Source: Caulobacter sp. (GTDB taxonomy: Bacteria > Pseudomonadota > Alphaproteobacteria > Caulobacterales > Caulobacteraceae). From it: a stretch of 52,951 nucleotides of DNA. Location: assembly GCA_029866155.1 (NCBI GenBank), contig JARWZW010000052.1, positions 1 through 52,951 of the forward strand. The letters are read 5' to 3'. The translations under genes were made by a program, and so were the position numbers. Below, one piece after another: positions 44,317-52,951 of the stretch (position 1 is the first letter of the stretch; every line of letters starts with the position of its first letter). The notes under the pieces were generated by a model. It did no database searches. It was not told where the DNA came from and was given only the letters and a program-made list of their open reading frames with translations.

Positions 44317-45423
44317 TCAGCCCTGGGCTTTGCGACTTGCGGCAAGCGCCTTGATCACCGCCTCATGGCCGGCCTTGGCCCGGCCCTGACCGTCGAACAG
44401 CAACGGCGCATCATTGCGGTTTTCCCGCACCAGCCAGCTCTCGGAGTCCCGCATGCCCCAGACGGTAAAGGCGAACCTCTGCCTTGCCGGCAGGTCGCAG
44501 AAGGCCTCGATCGCCTCGGCATAGAGCCTGGCCTGGGCGGTTTCCCGTTCCGCGCGGGGCGTCAGCAGTCCGCGCGCCCGGGTGATCGAAACGTCCATCT
44601 CCGATACATGGACCGGCAGGCCGAACCGCCCCAGGGCGGCGATGGTCCGGGCCAGGGCGCCGGCGGGCAGGTCGGCGTTGCAATGTGTCTGGCAGCCGAT
44701 TCCGCTCAGCGGCGCGCCAGCCTTCAACAGACGCTCGATCAGCCGCTGATACTGATCCAGCTTGGCCGGAACGCTTTCCAGATTGTAGTCGTTGATGAAA
44801 AGCGGCGCGCCCGGGTCGGCCGCCCGGGCCACCTTGAAGGCGCGTGTCATGTGGTCGAGCTCGCCCAGCGACTGGCTCCACATATGGTCGCGAAGCGCCG
44901 AACCGTCGTCCTTGACCGCCTCGTTGATCACGTCCCAGCCGCAGACCCTGCCCCGGTAACGGCCGACCACGGCGGTGATGTAGCGATCATAGGACTTGGC
45001 GAAGCCGGCCGGATTGCTCGCCATCTCCAGGAACACGACCGGCTTCTGGGCGTACCAGATCAGGGCGTGGCCAAACAGGCGCATGGCATGGGCCTGAGCG
45101 AAGGCCGCCATCCGGTCGGGCCGGTCGAAGCGGAAGCCGCCATTGTCCAGCAGCATGTATTCCATCTTCATCTCCCACTCGGCGGTGATCTGGGAGACGT
45201 GACGGGTCAGAAGCCCGGCGATGGCCGGATCCTCGAGATGGCTGGCCTGGACACAGGCGCCGAAAGGAAAGAAGGCGAAGTCCTTGAGGGCCAGAGCCGG
45301 GTCGGCCGCCGGCTGGCTGTTGGCCCGGGGGCCACAGGCGGCCAGGGCCAGGGCGCCGGCGACGATCCCGCGCCGCGAAAGGCTGCCGGATGGCTCTACC
45401 GGGGGGTCTCCGGCAGCCGTCAT
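44317..45423 (-). CDS. GH10 endo-1,4-beta-xylanase, Tat-type lipoprotein
   Basis: 368 residues from ATG 45423. SLSRRGIVAGALALAAC combines a twin-arginine motif with a lipobox (Cys30), so the enzyme is likely folded before export and membrane-anchored. The catalytic domain fills the rest: acid/base Glu168 in WDVINEA and nucleophile Glu275 in VHVSEMDVSI, with FGHALIWYAQKP (+/- subsite His/Trp) and TVWGMRDSESW near the end. It hydrolyses xylan backbones. Its start overlaps the fliJ stop (ATGA at 45423-45420), so translation is tied to the flagellar genes, an unusual setting. Confidence 0.93.
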   Translation of the reverse strand: MTAAGDPPVEPSGSLSRRGIVAGALALAACGPRANSQPAADPALALKDFAFFPFGACVQASHLEDPAIAGLLTRHVSQITAEWEMKMEYMLLDNGGFRFDRPDRMAAFAQAHAMRLFGHALIWYAQKPVVFLEMASNPAGFAKSYDRYITAVVGRYRGRVCGWDVINEAVKDDGSALRDHMWSQSLGELDHMTRAFKVARAADPGAPLFINDYNLESVPAKLDQYQRLIERLLKAGAPLSGIGCQTHCNADLPAGALARTIAALGRFGLPVHVSEMDVSITRARGLLTPRAERETAQARLYAEAIEAFCDLPARQRFAFTVWGMRDSESWLVRENRNDAPLLFDGQGRAKAGHEAVIKALAASRKAQG

Positions 45424-45830
45424 CGGGCCGCGACCCGGCGCAGCCCCAGTTCGTCCAGGGCGGCGGTCTCCCGCTGGGCCTCTTCCTTGCGGGCGGCGAG
45501 GGCCAGGTTGTCGGCCACCTGTTCGTACTTCTTCAGGCCCTCGAAGGCCTCGCTCAGGGCGTCCCGCGCCCCTTCCTCCTCGGCGGCCAGGCCGTCCAGC
45601 TGATGCTGGAAGGCCAGACGGCGCTGTTTCACGCCCTCGCGAAAGCCCGCCAGATACCAGCCGGCCTCGGCGTCGCCCCGGGCATTGGCCAGCTCGGCCT
45701 CGCATTCGGCCTGCAGGAAGGCCATCTTCAGCTCGATCTGGCTGCGGCGGTCGACAATGTCGGCCAGGCGCTTCTGCAGTTCCTCGACCTGGAAATTCGA
45801 CAGGCGGATCAGGGAGCCGACGGCCTTCAT
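45420..45830 (-). CDS. fliJ: Flagellar export protein FliJ
   Basis: 136 residues, almost entirely coiled coil ([38 protein letters not shown]...[49 protein letters not shown]), as expected for the stalk protein that links the FliI hexamer to the FlhA export gate. FliJ is poorly conserved, so the call rests mainly on its coiled-coil form, size and position directly after fliI with an ATGA overlap (45830-45827). Downstream it overlaps the xylanase start in the same way. Confidence 0.85.
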   Translation of the reverse strand: MKAVGSLIRLSNFQVEELQKRLADIVDRRSQIELKMAFLQAECEAELANARGDAEAGWYLAGFREGVKQRRLAFQHQLDGLAAEEEGARDALSEAFEGLKKYEQVADNLALAARKEEAQRETAALDELGLRRVAAR

Positions 45831-47179
45831 GCCTCACCGTCCAGGATCTGTTCAAGCCGGTCGAAGGAGGCCTCGAGACTCGAGGTCTCGTCCTTGTCCT
45901 GGCTGAGAAAGTCCTCGATGGCAGGGTTCAGGGCGATGGCCCGGTCGATCACCGGATCGGCCCCGGCCCGGTAGGCCCCGATGCGGATCAGTTCTTCCAT
46001 GTTGGCCCAAGCCGCCATGACCTGGCGCGCGCCCTTGACCACAGCCCGCTCGGGCAGGGTCTGGCAGGCCGGCATGGTCCGGCTGATGGATTTCAGCACA
46101 TTGATGGCCGGGAACCGGCCCCGCTCGGCGATGGCCCGCTCCATGACGATGTGGCCATCCAGGATCCCGCGCACCGCATCAGCGATGGGCTCGTTGTGGT
46201 CATCACCGTCGACCAGCACGGTGAACAGGCCGGTGATCGGCCCCGCCGTGGTGCCATCCGGCCGCACCGGGCCTGGGCCCGCCCGCTCCAGCAGCTTGGG
46301 CAGTTCGGTGAATACCGTCGGGGTGTAGCCCTTGGTGGTTGGCGGCTCGCCGGCCGCCAGGCCGATCTCCCGCTGGGCCATGGCAAAGCGGGTGACGCTG
46401 TCCATCAGGCAGAGAACTTCCAGGTCCTGGTCGCGCAGGGCCTCGGCCACGGCAAGCGTCATATAGGCCGCCTGCCGCCGCTTCAGGGCCGGTTCGTCGG
46501 AGGTGGCGACAATCACCACCGCCCGCTTCAGGCCCTCTTCGCCCAGCGTCTCCTCGATGAATTCCCGGACCTCCCGGCCCCGCTCGCCGATCAGCCCGAC
46601 GACGACCGCGTTGCAGTCGGCCTGGCGGGCCAGCATGGACAGCAGCACCGACTTGCCCACCCCCGATCCGGCGAAGATGCCCAGGCGCTGGCCCCGGCAG
46701 GTGGTGGTGAAGACATTCATGGCCCGGACGCCCAGGTCCAGCCGCTCGCCCACCCGCCCGCGGGCATGGGCCGGCGGCGGGGCGGCGCGCAGGGGATAGC
46801 TGGCCTCGCCCTGGGGCAGGGGCCCCTTGCCGTCGATAGGCTCGCCAAAGGCGTCGACGATCCGTCCCAGCCAGGCCTTGCTGGGCCGCACAGAGGCGCC
46901 GTCCGGCTGGATGCGGATCTCGGCGCCCGGCGCCACGCCCTCGACCGGGCCAAACGGCATCAACAGGGCCCGCGAATCCCGGAAGCCCACGACCTCGGCC
47001 GGCAGGGGCGATGCCGCCCGCCGGGTGATCTCGGCCCGTGCTCCGATGGCCAGATGTGACAAACCGCCCCGCGCCTCGATCAGCAGCCCGTTCACCGCCG
47101 CCACCCGGCCATAGACGGTCAGGGGCTCGATACGCTCGACGGCGGCGATAAGGCTGCGCAAGGGGGAGGTTCCGGCCAA
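45827..47179 (-). CDS. fliI: Flagellum-specific ATP synthase FliI
   Basis: 450 residues, export ATPase of the flagellar type III system. Walker A GSGVGKS is at 171-177, Walker B in [29 protein letters not shown], and [47 protein letters not shown] is the conserved F1-beta-like region specific to FliI/T3SS ATPases. The N-terminal barrel starts near residue 22. ATGA overlap with fliJ. No CtrA box or sigma-54 promoter is evident in the bases just upstream, where a palindromic repeat lies. Confidence 0.97.
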   Translation of the reverse strand: MAGTSPLRSLIAAVERIEPLTVYGRVAAVNGLLIEARGGLSHLAIGARAEITRRAASPLPAEVVGFRDSRALLMPFGPVEGVAPGAEIRIQPDGASVRPSKAWLGRIVDAFGEPIDGKGPLPQGEASYPLRAAPPPAHARGRVGERLDLGVRAMNVFTTTCRGQRLGIFAGSGVGKSVLLSMLARQADCNAVVVGLIGERGREVREFIEETLGEEGLKRAVVIVATSDEPALKRRQAAYMTLAVAEALRDQDLEVLCLMDSVTRFAMAQREIGLAAGEPPTTKGYTPTVFTELPKLLERAGPGPVRPDGTTAGPITGLFTVLVDGDDHNEPIADAVRGILDGHIVMERAIAERGRFPAINVLKSISRTMPACQTLPERAVVKGARQVMAAWANMEELIRIGAYRAGADPVIDRAIALNPAIEDFLSQDKDETSSLEASFDRLEQILDGEA

Positions 47180-47267
47180 GGGTGCTTGAACGGTGATTCT
47201 GGGCTGATGGGATTAAGCGCGGGTGAAGACGGGGCTGTGATCGGCCGCAGGCGACGGAGGCAGCCCT

Positions 47268-47393
47268 GCGTCCTTCGACACGCCCCCTTCAGGGGCTACT
47301 CAGGATGACGATGAGCCGGGGCAACCGGAATGGATGCATTTCACCCTTTTCGTCATCCGGAGTAACGGCCGCAGGCCGCGAGTCGAAGGACGC
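47268..47393. repeat. Inverted-repeat intergenic element between thrS and fliI
   Basis: GCGTCCTTCGAC (47268-47279) through CTACTCAGGATGACGA (to 47311) is repeated as its complement at 47350-47393 (TCGTCATCCGGAGTAA to GTCGAAGGACGC). Each arm has a small hairpin of its own. This form (CCTTCGAC...CTCAGGATGACGA) is familiar between alphaproteobacterial genes. A half piece (TTCGTCATCCTGAG) occurs near 8371-8384. Confidence 0.75.
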
Positions 47394-47403
47394 AAACTGG
47401 CCG

Positions 47404-49326
47404 TTAAGCCCGAAGATCCGGCGGCGTCGCCTCGGCCGTCAGTAACGCGATCGCCTCTTCCACCGTGACGATGGTCTGGTCCTGGCTGCCCAGGCGGCGG
47501 ATGGCGACCTTGCCTTCCTCGGCTTCCTTGCGGCCGACCACGGCGATGACCGGAACCTTGGCCAGGCTGTGTTCGCGGATCTTGTAGCCGACCTTCTCGT
47601 TCCGAAGATCGCTCTCGACCCTCAGGCCGGCGGCCTTGAATCGGCGCGCCACATCGCCCGCAAAGTCATCGGCGTCCGAGGTGATGGTCGCCACCACGGC
47701 CTGGACCGGCGCCAGCCACAGGGGGAAGGCGCCGCCGAAGTTCTCGATCAGGATGCCCAGGAACCGCTCGAAGGTGCCCAGGATCGCCCGGTGCAGCATG
47801 ACCGGCATGTGCTTCTGGCCGTCCTCGCCGACATATTCGGCGCCCAGGCGCTGGGGCGTCACGAAGTCCAGCTGCAGGGTGCCGCATTGCCAGGTCCGGC
47901 CGATGGCGTCCTTAAGGTGGAACTCCAGCTTGGGGCCGTAGAAGGCGCCTTCGCCGGGCAGGTGCTCGACCTGCACCCCGGCCGAGATGGCCGCCCGCTC
48001 CAGCTTGCCCTCGGCAAGGTCCCAGATCTCGTCTGAGCCGGCCCGCAGGTCCGGCCGCAGGGCCAGCTTGACGCTGTGCAATTCGACCCCCAGGTCGGCA
48101 TAGACTTGGTAGAGCAGCTTGACGAAGGTCGTGGTCTCGGCCTCGATCTGGTCCTCGCGGCAGAAGATATGGCCGTCATCCTGGGTGAAGGCCCGCACCC
48201 GCATTATGCCGTGCAGACCGCCGGACGGTTCGAACCGGTGACAGCTGCCGAACTCGGCCATCCGCAGGGGCAGCTCGCGATAGCTCTTCTGGCCGACATT
48301 GAAGATCTGCACATGGCCCGGGCAGTTCATCGGCTTGACGGCCAGGCTTTCGCCCTCGTCCGTCTCGCAGACGAACATGGCATGGCCGAACTTCTCCCAG
48401 TGGCCTGACTTCTCCCAAAGGGAGCGGTCGAGGATCTGGGGCGTCTTGACCTCGACATAGCCGCCGGCCTCGGTCCGCCGGCGCATGTAGGATTCCAGCG
48501 TCCGGTAGAGGGTCCAGCCCTTGGGATGCCAGAAGACCATCCCCTTGCCCTCTTCCTGGATGTGGAACAGGTCCATGATCTTGCCGACCTTGCGGTGGTC
48601 GCGCTTCTCGGCCTCCTCGACCCGCTTCAGATAGGCGGCCAGGTCCTCTTCGGACGCCCAGGCCGTGCCATAGATGCGCTGAAGCTGGGCGTTGTTCTGG
48701 TCGCCGCGCCAATAGGCGCCGGCCAGCTTGGTCAGCTTGAAGGCCTTGCCGATATGGCGCGTCGAGGGCAGGTGCGGCCCCCGGCACAGGTCCTTCCAGG
48801 CGCCCTGGCGATAGACGGTCACCGTCTCGCCGGCCGGGATGCTCTCGATGATCAGGGCCTTGTAGTCCTCGCCCATGGCCTTGAAGTCGGCGATGGCGGC
48901 GTCGCGGTCCACCTCCTCGCGGATGATCTTCTCGTCGCGGTCGACGATCTCGCGCATCTTCTTCTCGATGGCGGCGAAATCGTCCGTGGAGAAGGGCTCG
49001 GCCCGGGCGAAGTCGTAATAGAAGCCGTCCTCGACATTGGGGCCGATGGTCACCTGGGTGCCGGGAAACAGCTCCTGCACCGCCTCGGCCAGGATATGGG
49101 CCGTGTCGTGGCGGATGGTGTCCAGGGCGTCCGGGTCATTGCGGTCGACGAACTCGACCCTGCCGCCATGGGGCAGGGGGCGGTCGAAATCGATCAACTG
49201 GCCGTCGAGCCGGACCAGCAGGGTGCGCTTTTCCAGGCTCTTGGAGATGGCGGCGGCCACATCCCGGCCGCTGCTGCCTTGCGGATACTGGCGGGCGGAA
49301 CCATCGGGGAAAATCAGGTCGATCAT
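47404..49326 (-). CDS. thrS: Threonyl-tRNA synthetase
   Basis: 640 residues, full length. The TGS domain (1-60) opens with [16 protein letters not shown]. The editing domain has HDTAH (about 74-78) and CRGPH. The class II core has the Zn Cys in MNCPGH, motif 2 in [30 protein letters not shown], and motif 3 in [30 protein letters not shown]. The anticodon domain follows ([21 protein letters not shown]). It overlaps the yidD stop by ATGA. Editing and catalytic residues look intact. Confidence 0.98.
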   Translation of the reverse strand: MIDLIFPDGSARQYPQGSSGRDVAAAISKSLEKRTLLVRLDGQLIDFDRPLPHGGRVEFVDRNDPDALDTIRHDTAHILAEAVQELFPGTQVTIGPNVEDGFYYDFARAEPFSTDDFAAIEKKMREIVDRDEKIIREEVDRDAAIADFKAMGEDYKALIIESIPAGETVTVYRQGAWKDLCRGPHLPSTRHIGKAFKLTKLAGAYWRGDQNNAQLQRIYGTAWASEEDLAAYLKRVEEAEKRDHRKVGKIMDLFHIQEEGKGMVFWHPKGWTLYRTLESYMRRRTEAGGYVEVKTPQILDRSLWEKSGHWEKFGHAMFVCETDEGESLAVKPMNCPGHVQIFNVGQKSYRELPLRMAEFGSCHRFEPSGGLHGIMRVRAFTQDDGHIFCREDQIEAETTTFVKLLYQVYADLGVELHSVKLALRPDLRAGSDEIWDLAEGKLERAAISAGVQVEHLPGEGAFYGPKLEFHLKDAIGRTWQCGTLQLDFVTPQRLGAEYVGEDGQKHMPVMLHRAILGTFERFLGILIENFGGAFPLWLAPVQAVVATITSDADDFAGDVARRFKAAGLRVESDLRNEKVGYKIREHSLAKVPVIAVVGRKEAEEGKVAIRRLGSQDQTIVTVEEAIALLTAEATPPDLRA

Positions 49327-49562
49327 GGGACTTCACATTTCTTCGGGGGAACCGGGTCATAGCCCGATCCGCCCCAGGGATGGCATCTGCACAGCCGCCG
49401 CGCGGTCAGCCAGCCGCCGCGCAGGGGTCCGTGCTGGATCAGGGCGTCGCGGCCATAGTCCGAACAGGTCGGAAGAAACCGGCATTGTCGCCCGATCCAC
49501 GGGGACAGCGTCAGCTTGTAGGCGCGGTGCGCTAGCCGGACGCTGCGTTCATAGGGGGTCAT
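49323..49562 (-). CDS. yidD: Membrane protein insertion efficiency factor YidD
   Basis: 79 residues. The family text is complete: [59 protein letters not shown], with the conserved cysteines C-x5-C and the [15 protein letters not shown] end. An amphipathic N-terminal helix attaches it to the inner face of the membrane, where it helps YidC insert proteins. It overlaps thrS by four bases and follows the NifU-like gene by 57 bases. Confidence 0.95.
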   Translation of the reverse strand: MTPYERSVRLAHRAYKLTLSPWIGRQCRFLPTCSDYGRDALIQHGPLRGGWLTARRLCRCHPWGGSGYDPVPPKKCEVP

Positions 49563-49619
49563 GCCGACGCATCAGGGGGTGAACGAAACCCGGCGCTTAT
49601 CGCACGGGACGCCGTACGA

Positions 49620-50084
49620 TCAAGCTGCGTCGGCGCCGCTAGTTCGTGTTGCTTCAGGGGACAGGGCCATCCGGACAGCCGCCAGCGCCGCCTCGAAAGC
49701 CAGAAGGCTCGAGGCATGACGGGCAGGATAGTCCTTTACGGGCTCCAACACGGCGAGGTCCTTGAAACGGCCTTTGGGCGGGGGTCCGCCTGCCATCAAC
49801 ATAGCACGGAACTGATCGCGCGCTGCTTCGATTTCGTGAAGGTCGGCGCCGATGACATGGGCGCCCAGCACCGCCGCCGCCGCCTGGCCCAGGGCGCACG
49901 CCTGAACGTCCTGGGCGAAATCGACAATCCGGCCGTCCTCATCCAGCACCACATCGGCGGTGATCCGGCTGCCGCACAGCTTTGCGACCCGCTCCGCAGA
50001 CCCCTGCGGCGCCGCTAGCCGGCCGGCCCGTGGCATGTTGGCGGCTAGGGCCAGGATGCGGGCGCTGTAGAGATCGTCGATCAT
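49620..50084 (-). CDS. NifU/IscU-like iron-sulfur scaffold family protein lacking the third cysteine
   Basis: 154 residues. The fold marks of the IscU/NifU N-terminal family are present: Cys37 in KLCGSRITADVVLDEDGRI and Cys63 in VQACALGQAAAAVLG. The third position, HC in IscU (e.g. xHCSxLA), reads RHASSLLAFEAAL here (His123, Ala124, Ser125). With two of three cluster ligands, classic [2Fe-2S] assembly is doubtful, so this may be a divergent trafficking or regulatory paralogue. It overlaps the SRPBCC gene by ATGA and precedes yidD-thrS on the same strand. Confidence 0.82.
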   Translation of the reverse strand: MIDDLYSARILALAANMPRAGRLAAPQGSAERVAKLCGSRITADVVLDEDGRIVDFAQDVQACALGQAAAAVLGAHVIGADLHEIEAARDQFRAMLMAGGPPPKGRFKDLAVLEPVKDYPARHASSLLAFEAALAAVRMALSPEATRTSGADAA

Positions 50085-50554
50085 CCGGCCGTTGCCTGCG
50101 GGTCCCGAACGCCCTGGCCCTGGCCCAGGCCCTGTTCGACCCGGACCTTGAGGGCCTCGCCCAGGCTTTCGAACCCGGCGCGGATGGCCCGGCGCTGGGG
50201 CCGCACGACAAACCTGGTCGCCAGGCCGGAAAAAATCTCGCCATTGGAAAAGATGCAGTTCGTCGGGCCCAGTTCCTCGATCTCGAGGAAGCGGATCGAC
50301 TGGATCCAGCCCCGCGCGGTCGTATCGCGCCAGTGGAGATGATCATAGGGCGCCCAGTCCAGCACCCGCGGCTGTATCACCTGCACCGGCAGTCCGGGCA
50401 GGGCCAGGTCGAGGTCCAGGGTCTCGCCGATCCGGATGACGCCTGCCGCGCGGGGATAGAGCGGGTTCCAGTCGGCCCAGCCCTCCAGGTCGGACAGCAC
50501 GGTCCAGATATCATCCGCGCTGGCCATGATGCCGATGCGGTGCTCGAATCTCAT
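50081..50554 (-). CDS. SRPBCC (START-like) domain protein
   Basis: 157 residues from ATG 50554, with a GTG just before as alternative. The Bet v1-like fold is seen from FEHRIGIMASADDIWTVLSDLEGWADWNPLYPRAAG (hallmark W-x-x-L...W-x-x-W-N-P), through beta strands to a long C-terminal helix (RAIRAGFESLGEALKVRVEQGL). Such domains bind hydrophobic ligands in the cytoplasm. It is the first gene of a likely SRPBCC-NifU-like-yidD-thrS unit. Ligand unknown. Confidence 0.85.
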   Translation of the reverse strand: MRFEHRIGIMASADDIWTVLSDLEGWADWNPLYPRAAGVIRIGETLDLDLALPGLPVQVIQPRVLDWAPYDHLHWRDTTARGWIQSIRFLEIEELGPTNCIFSNGEIFSGLATRFVVRPQRRAIRAGFESLGEALKVRVEQGLGQGQGVRDPQATAG

Positions 50555-50644
50555 CACTCACTCCGCCGGCCGGGAACGCCAGAAACTGCGCCGGTCCAGC
50601 GCTTCATATCGCCTTTCCGGCCCCAGTTTCAAAGGGGGAGGAGG

Positions 50645-52951
50645 CTACCAGCGAAAGGTTTCCCTACCGATAATAGCCGTGGAATCGCTCATTCCCCAGG
50701 TCATGACCTCTGCCGGGCGGGGCGGCAGAGGCGCGGCGGCGGCGGGCCAGGTCTCGGCCAGGGCGCCGTATTCCATCTGGGCCGCGCCAGCGCCGGCGAT
50801 CTTCCATGACAGGACCAGGGGTGCGCCATCGCCGGTCCAGCGCAGTTTCAGCCCTTCCGCCGTCAGGGCTGGCGCCGCAGCCGTCGGCCGGCCCTGGACC
50901 TTCAGGTCGGAAACCTTGCCCTTGAGATGCAGGTTGATCCGCATGACCCGGACGCCCGGCTGCGGGGTCAGGGTGACCACCATCCGGTCGCCGGTCCGGA
51001 CATGGCTCAAGGTCGGGCCAGGAAGGTCGACCGGCGGCGCCGGCGCCGCGAAGACAGGTCTGTCCGCGAAGGGCGGCAGGCTGACCTCACTGATCTCTCC
51101 ACCCCGGGGGGCTATGGCCCTGCGGCTCCAGGCGTTCAGCCGGCCGGTCGTGCGCCAGGCCTGGCCATTTCCGGGGTCTGCGACAAAGGTCGTTTCGCCG
51201 ATCTGAGGATAGCGGACCGACCAGGGGTCCTGGCTGCGGATCAATCCCAGCAGGACCAGGGCCGCCGCCAGACAGGCCAGGGCCGGCGCGAGGCCGATCC
51301 TGTGCGACGGCGCCGCCGCCGCCAGCGGCCAGAGCGTCAGACTCAGCAGCAGCGAAAACACCCCCAGCATGGCCGGCAGGTCCAGGCCCTGGGCCGTCAG
51401 ATGGACGTAGACCCCCAGCCAGCCGCCCACCACCGCCGCCAGCAGGGCAAGGGCCGAGGCCAGGCCGCCGTCATGGTCCCAACGGGTCAGGACTGCGCCC
51501 AGGGCGGCGATCCCCAGGGGCCAGGCGACCAGGAAGGCCGTAGGCGGCGCAAACAGCTGCAGCAGCAGGGCCAGGATCAGGCCCAGGATCAGCAGACCGC
51601 TCCAGGCCCCGGATCGTTCCACCGGGGCGCCAAAGGTCGCCGCCGCCAGTCCGGCGCTGACCAGGCCCAGGCCCAGCCCGACCGGATCAAAGCCGCCAGC
51701 CAGGCTGGAAAGCCCGCCAAGCACGACAAACGCCAGGGCCGCCGGCCATCGCCGGGTCCGCCGCGCGGCAAGGGCCGGAACCGCCAGCACCAGCACCAGG
51801 CCACACAGAACGAGGCAGGCCTCCCACAGGGGCCACTGGGCCAGCAGGGGCCGCTGGTCGATGAAGCCAAATCCGGCCCCGGTCGCCCGCCGCGCCAGGT
51901 TCAGCAACAGGGCTGATCCGGTCAGGATCAGCAGCCCGCCCGCCGCCCCGCGCAGTTGGTCGCTGATGGCGAGGACCTGCCCCGCGCTCCGGGCCCGCCA
52001 TCCGGCAAGCCCCAGCAGCAACCCGATCCCCAGCAGCACCAGCCACCCGGCCCAGACCGGATAGGCCATGACGTGGTCGCCAAAGGTCTGGCTATAGACG
52101 GCGCTGGGCTTGCGCGCCGGCAGGGCCGGGGCAAAGGCCAGGTCGCCCGCCGCCGCCAGGGCCTGATCGCCCATGGACTGGACCGAGCCCCGGTCGAGAT
52201 TGGCAAGTGTTGAGGTCGGCGAATGATAGTCGAACTGCCGGCCGATGAAGGCGAAGTTCAGCCCCGCTGTCCCCACGGCCTTGGGCACGGTGAAATCGGT
52301 GTCATTGGGCATCTTCTCATAGAGAAACACCGCCAGGGCGCTGCTGACCGGCTGGCGGGCCGAGGCCTTGAAGACCTCGATCAGGCCGCCATTGTCCCGG
52401 CCCGTCTCGAACATGTTGGCCCGGCCGCCGCCGCCCCGGGACTCGAAATTCAGGATCAGACCCACGCGCTGCGACAAGGAATGATCGGCAAAGAAGGCCT
52501 TGGCCCCGATCAGGCCCCATTCCTCGCCATCGGTCAGCAGGACAAGCACATCCCGGGCCGGCGTTCCCCTGACCTTCAGGGCCCGGACCGTCTCGAGGAT
52601 GGTCGCCACGCCCGTGGCGTCATCGGCGGCGCCCGGCGATCCGGCCACGGAGTCGTAGTGGGCCATCAGCAGCAGGGCCGGCGCCTTGCGGTCCCTGCCG
52701 GGCAGCACGCCGATCAGGTTCTCGACCCGCGCCCCGCCGATCCAGGGCGAGCCCTCGTCCGGCGCGGCATCCACCACGTCCGCCCGCTGGACGACCGGCG
52801 ACAGGCCCATCGCCGTCATCCGCCCAAGCAGATAGTCGCGAACCTGCCGGTTGGCGGCCGAGCCCGTGGGATGGGGACGGGCCGCGATGACGGCGATGTC
52901 CTTTAGCGCCCGGCCAGTGGAAAACACCTCCGGCGGCGCCGCCGCTCCCAC
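50645..52951 (-). CDS. M28-family membrane metallopeptidase (5' end outside window)
   Basis: 768 codons visible, entering from the right edge; the first codon in the window is GTG but the protein surely starts further upstream. The catalytic domain shows LLMAHYDSVAGSPGAADDATGVA (zinc His/Asp and bridging Asp), TDGEEWGLIGAKAF (base and ligand Glu), LNFESRGGGGRANMFETG, NDTDFTV and QFDYHSPTSTL (last His). About eight transmembrane segments follow (from about residue 300 to 590), then a beta-rich C-terminal domain. This plan matches Fxna/ERMP1-like peptidases. The active site lies outside the membrane span, probably periplasmic. Confidence 0.92.
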   Translation of the reverse strand: MGAAAPPEVFSTGRALKDIAVIAARPHPTGSAANRQVRDYLLGRMTAMGLSPVVQRADVVDAAPDEGSPWIGGARVENLIGVLPGRDRKAPALLLMAHYDSVAGSPGAADDATGVATILETVRALKVRGTPARDVLVLLTDGEEWGLIGAKAFFADHSLSQRVGLILNFESRGGGGRANMFETGRDNGGLIEVFKASARQPVSSALAVFLYEKMPNDTDFTVPKAVGTAGLNFAFIGRQFDYHSPTSTLANLDRGSVQSMGDQALAAAGDLAFAPALPARKPSAVYSQTFGDHVMAYPVWAGWLVLLGIGLLLGLAGWRARSAGQVLAISDQLRGAAGGLLILTGSALLLNLARRATGAGFGFIDQRPLLAQWPLWEACLVLCGLVLVLAVPALAARRTRRWPAALAFVVLGGLSSLAGGFDPVGLGLGLVSAGLAAATFGAPVERSGAWSGLLILGLILALLLQLFAPPTAFLVAWPLGIAALGAVLTRWDHDGGLASALALLAAVVGGWLGVYVHLTAQGLDLPAMLGVFSLLLSLTLWPLAAAAPSHRIGLAPALACLAAALVLLGLIRSQDPWSVRYPQIGETTFVADPGNGQAWRTTGRLNAWSRRAIAPRGGEISEVSLPPFADRPVFAAPAPPVDLPGPTLSHVRTGDRMVVTLTPQPGVRVMRINLHLKGKVSDLKVQGRPTAAAPALTAEGLKLRWTGDGAPLVLSWKIAGAGAAQMEYGALAETWPAAAAPLPPRPAEVMTWGMSDSTAIIGRETFRW

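Noticed and set aside
45221..47059. 612-residue plus-strand frame opposite fliI, fliJ and the xylanase
   Set aside because: Spans three real genes on the other strand and is Arg/Pro/Gly-rich without a recognisable domain.
47180..47267. CtrA box or sigma-54 promoter for fliI
   Set aside because: Only a single TTAA half (minus strand, near 47213) was seen and no TTAA-N7-TTAA or GG-N10-GC pair; the evidence is too thin for a feature.

Overview
The window is GC-rich, densely packed chromosomal DNA from an alphaproteobacterium, most likely a member of the Caulobacteraceae (Caulobacter/Phenylobacterium-like). This placement is inference from gene content and order (ClpB, SecA, FliI-FliJ, a NifU-like/YidD/ThrS cluster, many short-chain dehydrogenases, lipid-degradation enzymes, a CheR-tether chemoreceptor) and from several palindromic intergenic repeats of the alphaproteobacterial kind. 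No rRNA, tRNA, CRISPR array or recognisable transposase gene was seen.

Layout. 1-8.3 kb: cytochrome c (cut by the window edge), kdsB-pheA overlapping by ATGA, an exported M20 peptidase, clpB with a possible heat-shock promoter, a small unknown gene and a flavin monooxygenase. 8.5-18.1 kb: accessory metabolism (acetyltransferase, MFS exporter, dehydrogenase plus thiolase, esterase-like hydrolase, two more dehydrogenases, a metallo-beta-lactamase-fold hydrolase) with an AbrB/PIN toxin-antitoxin pair inside. 18.2-20.1 kb: an exported protein of five four-cysteine modules and a small globin. 20.06-24.48 kb: a cassette bounded by imperfect inverted repeats, carrying a chemoreceptor, a CheW adaptor and a PAPS-type sulfotransferase, inserted where the stop codons of the globin and an aldo-keto reductase meet. 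24.5-38.7 kb: a glycosyltransferase-like gene and a lipoprotein-type ABC exporter whose ATPase (26.9 kb) is separated from its FtsX permease and AttH-like partner (34.4-38.1 kb) by a 7 kb block (porin, amidohydrolase, Gly-rich repeat protein, GST-like protein and almost 1 kb without a clear gene). A 27-codon remnant of the ATPase start, with a copy of its upstream block, still sits translationally coupled in front of the permease. 38.7-43.3 kb: TetR regulator, a 43-codon ORF, a carotenoid oxygenase and secA. 43.5-49.6 kb: DUF4282 protein, lipoprotein, fliI-fliJ with a GH10 xylanase overlapping fliJ by ATGA, thrS and yidD. 49.6-52.95 kb: a NifU-like scaffold protein, an SRPBCC protein and a large M28 membrane peptidase cut by the window edge.

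Most striking. Two kinds of repeat sit exactly on TAG stop codons preceded by C (CTAG): a 116-bp palindromic element (two full copies and one 43-nt part) and the terminal repeats of the 4.4 kb chemoreceptor cassette. Removing each of three of these insertions with one TA restores the flanking stop codons, which suggests TA-target, MITE-like insertion. Other points are the split ABC transporter with its leader remnant, the flagellum-coupled xylanase and the 5 x 4-Cys secreted protein. All functions are inferred from sequence motifs read by eye; no database search was run.
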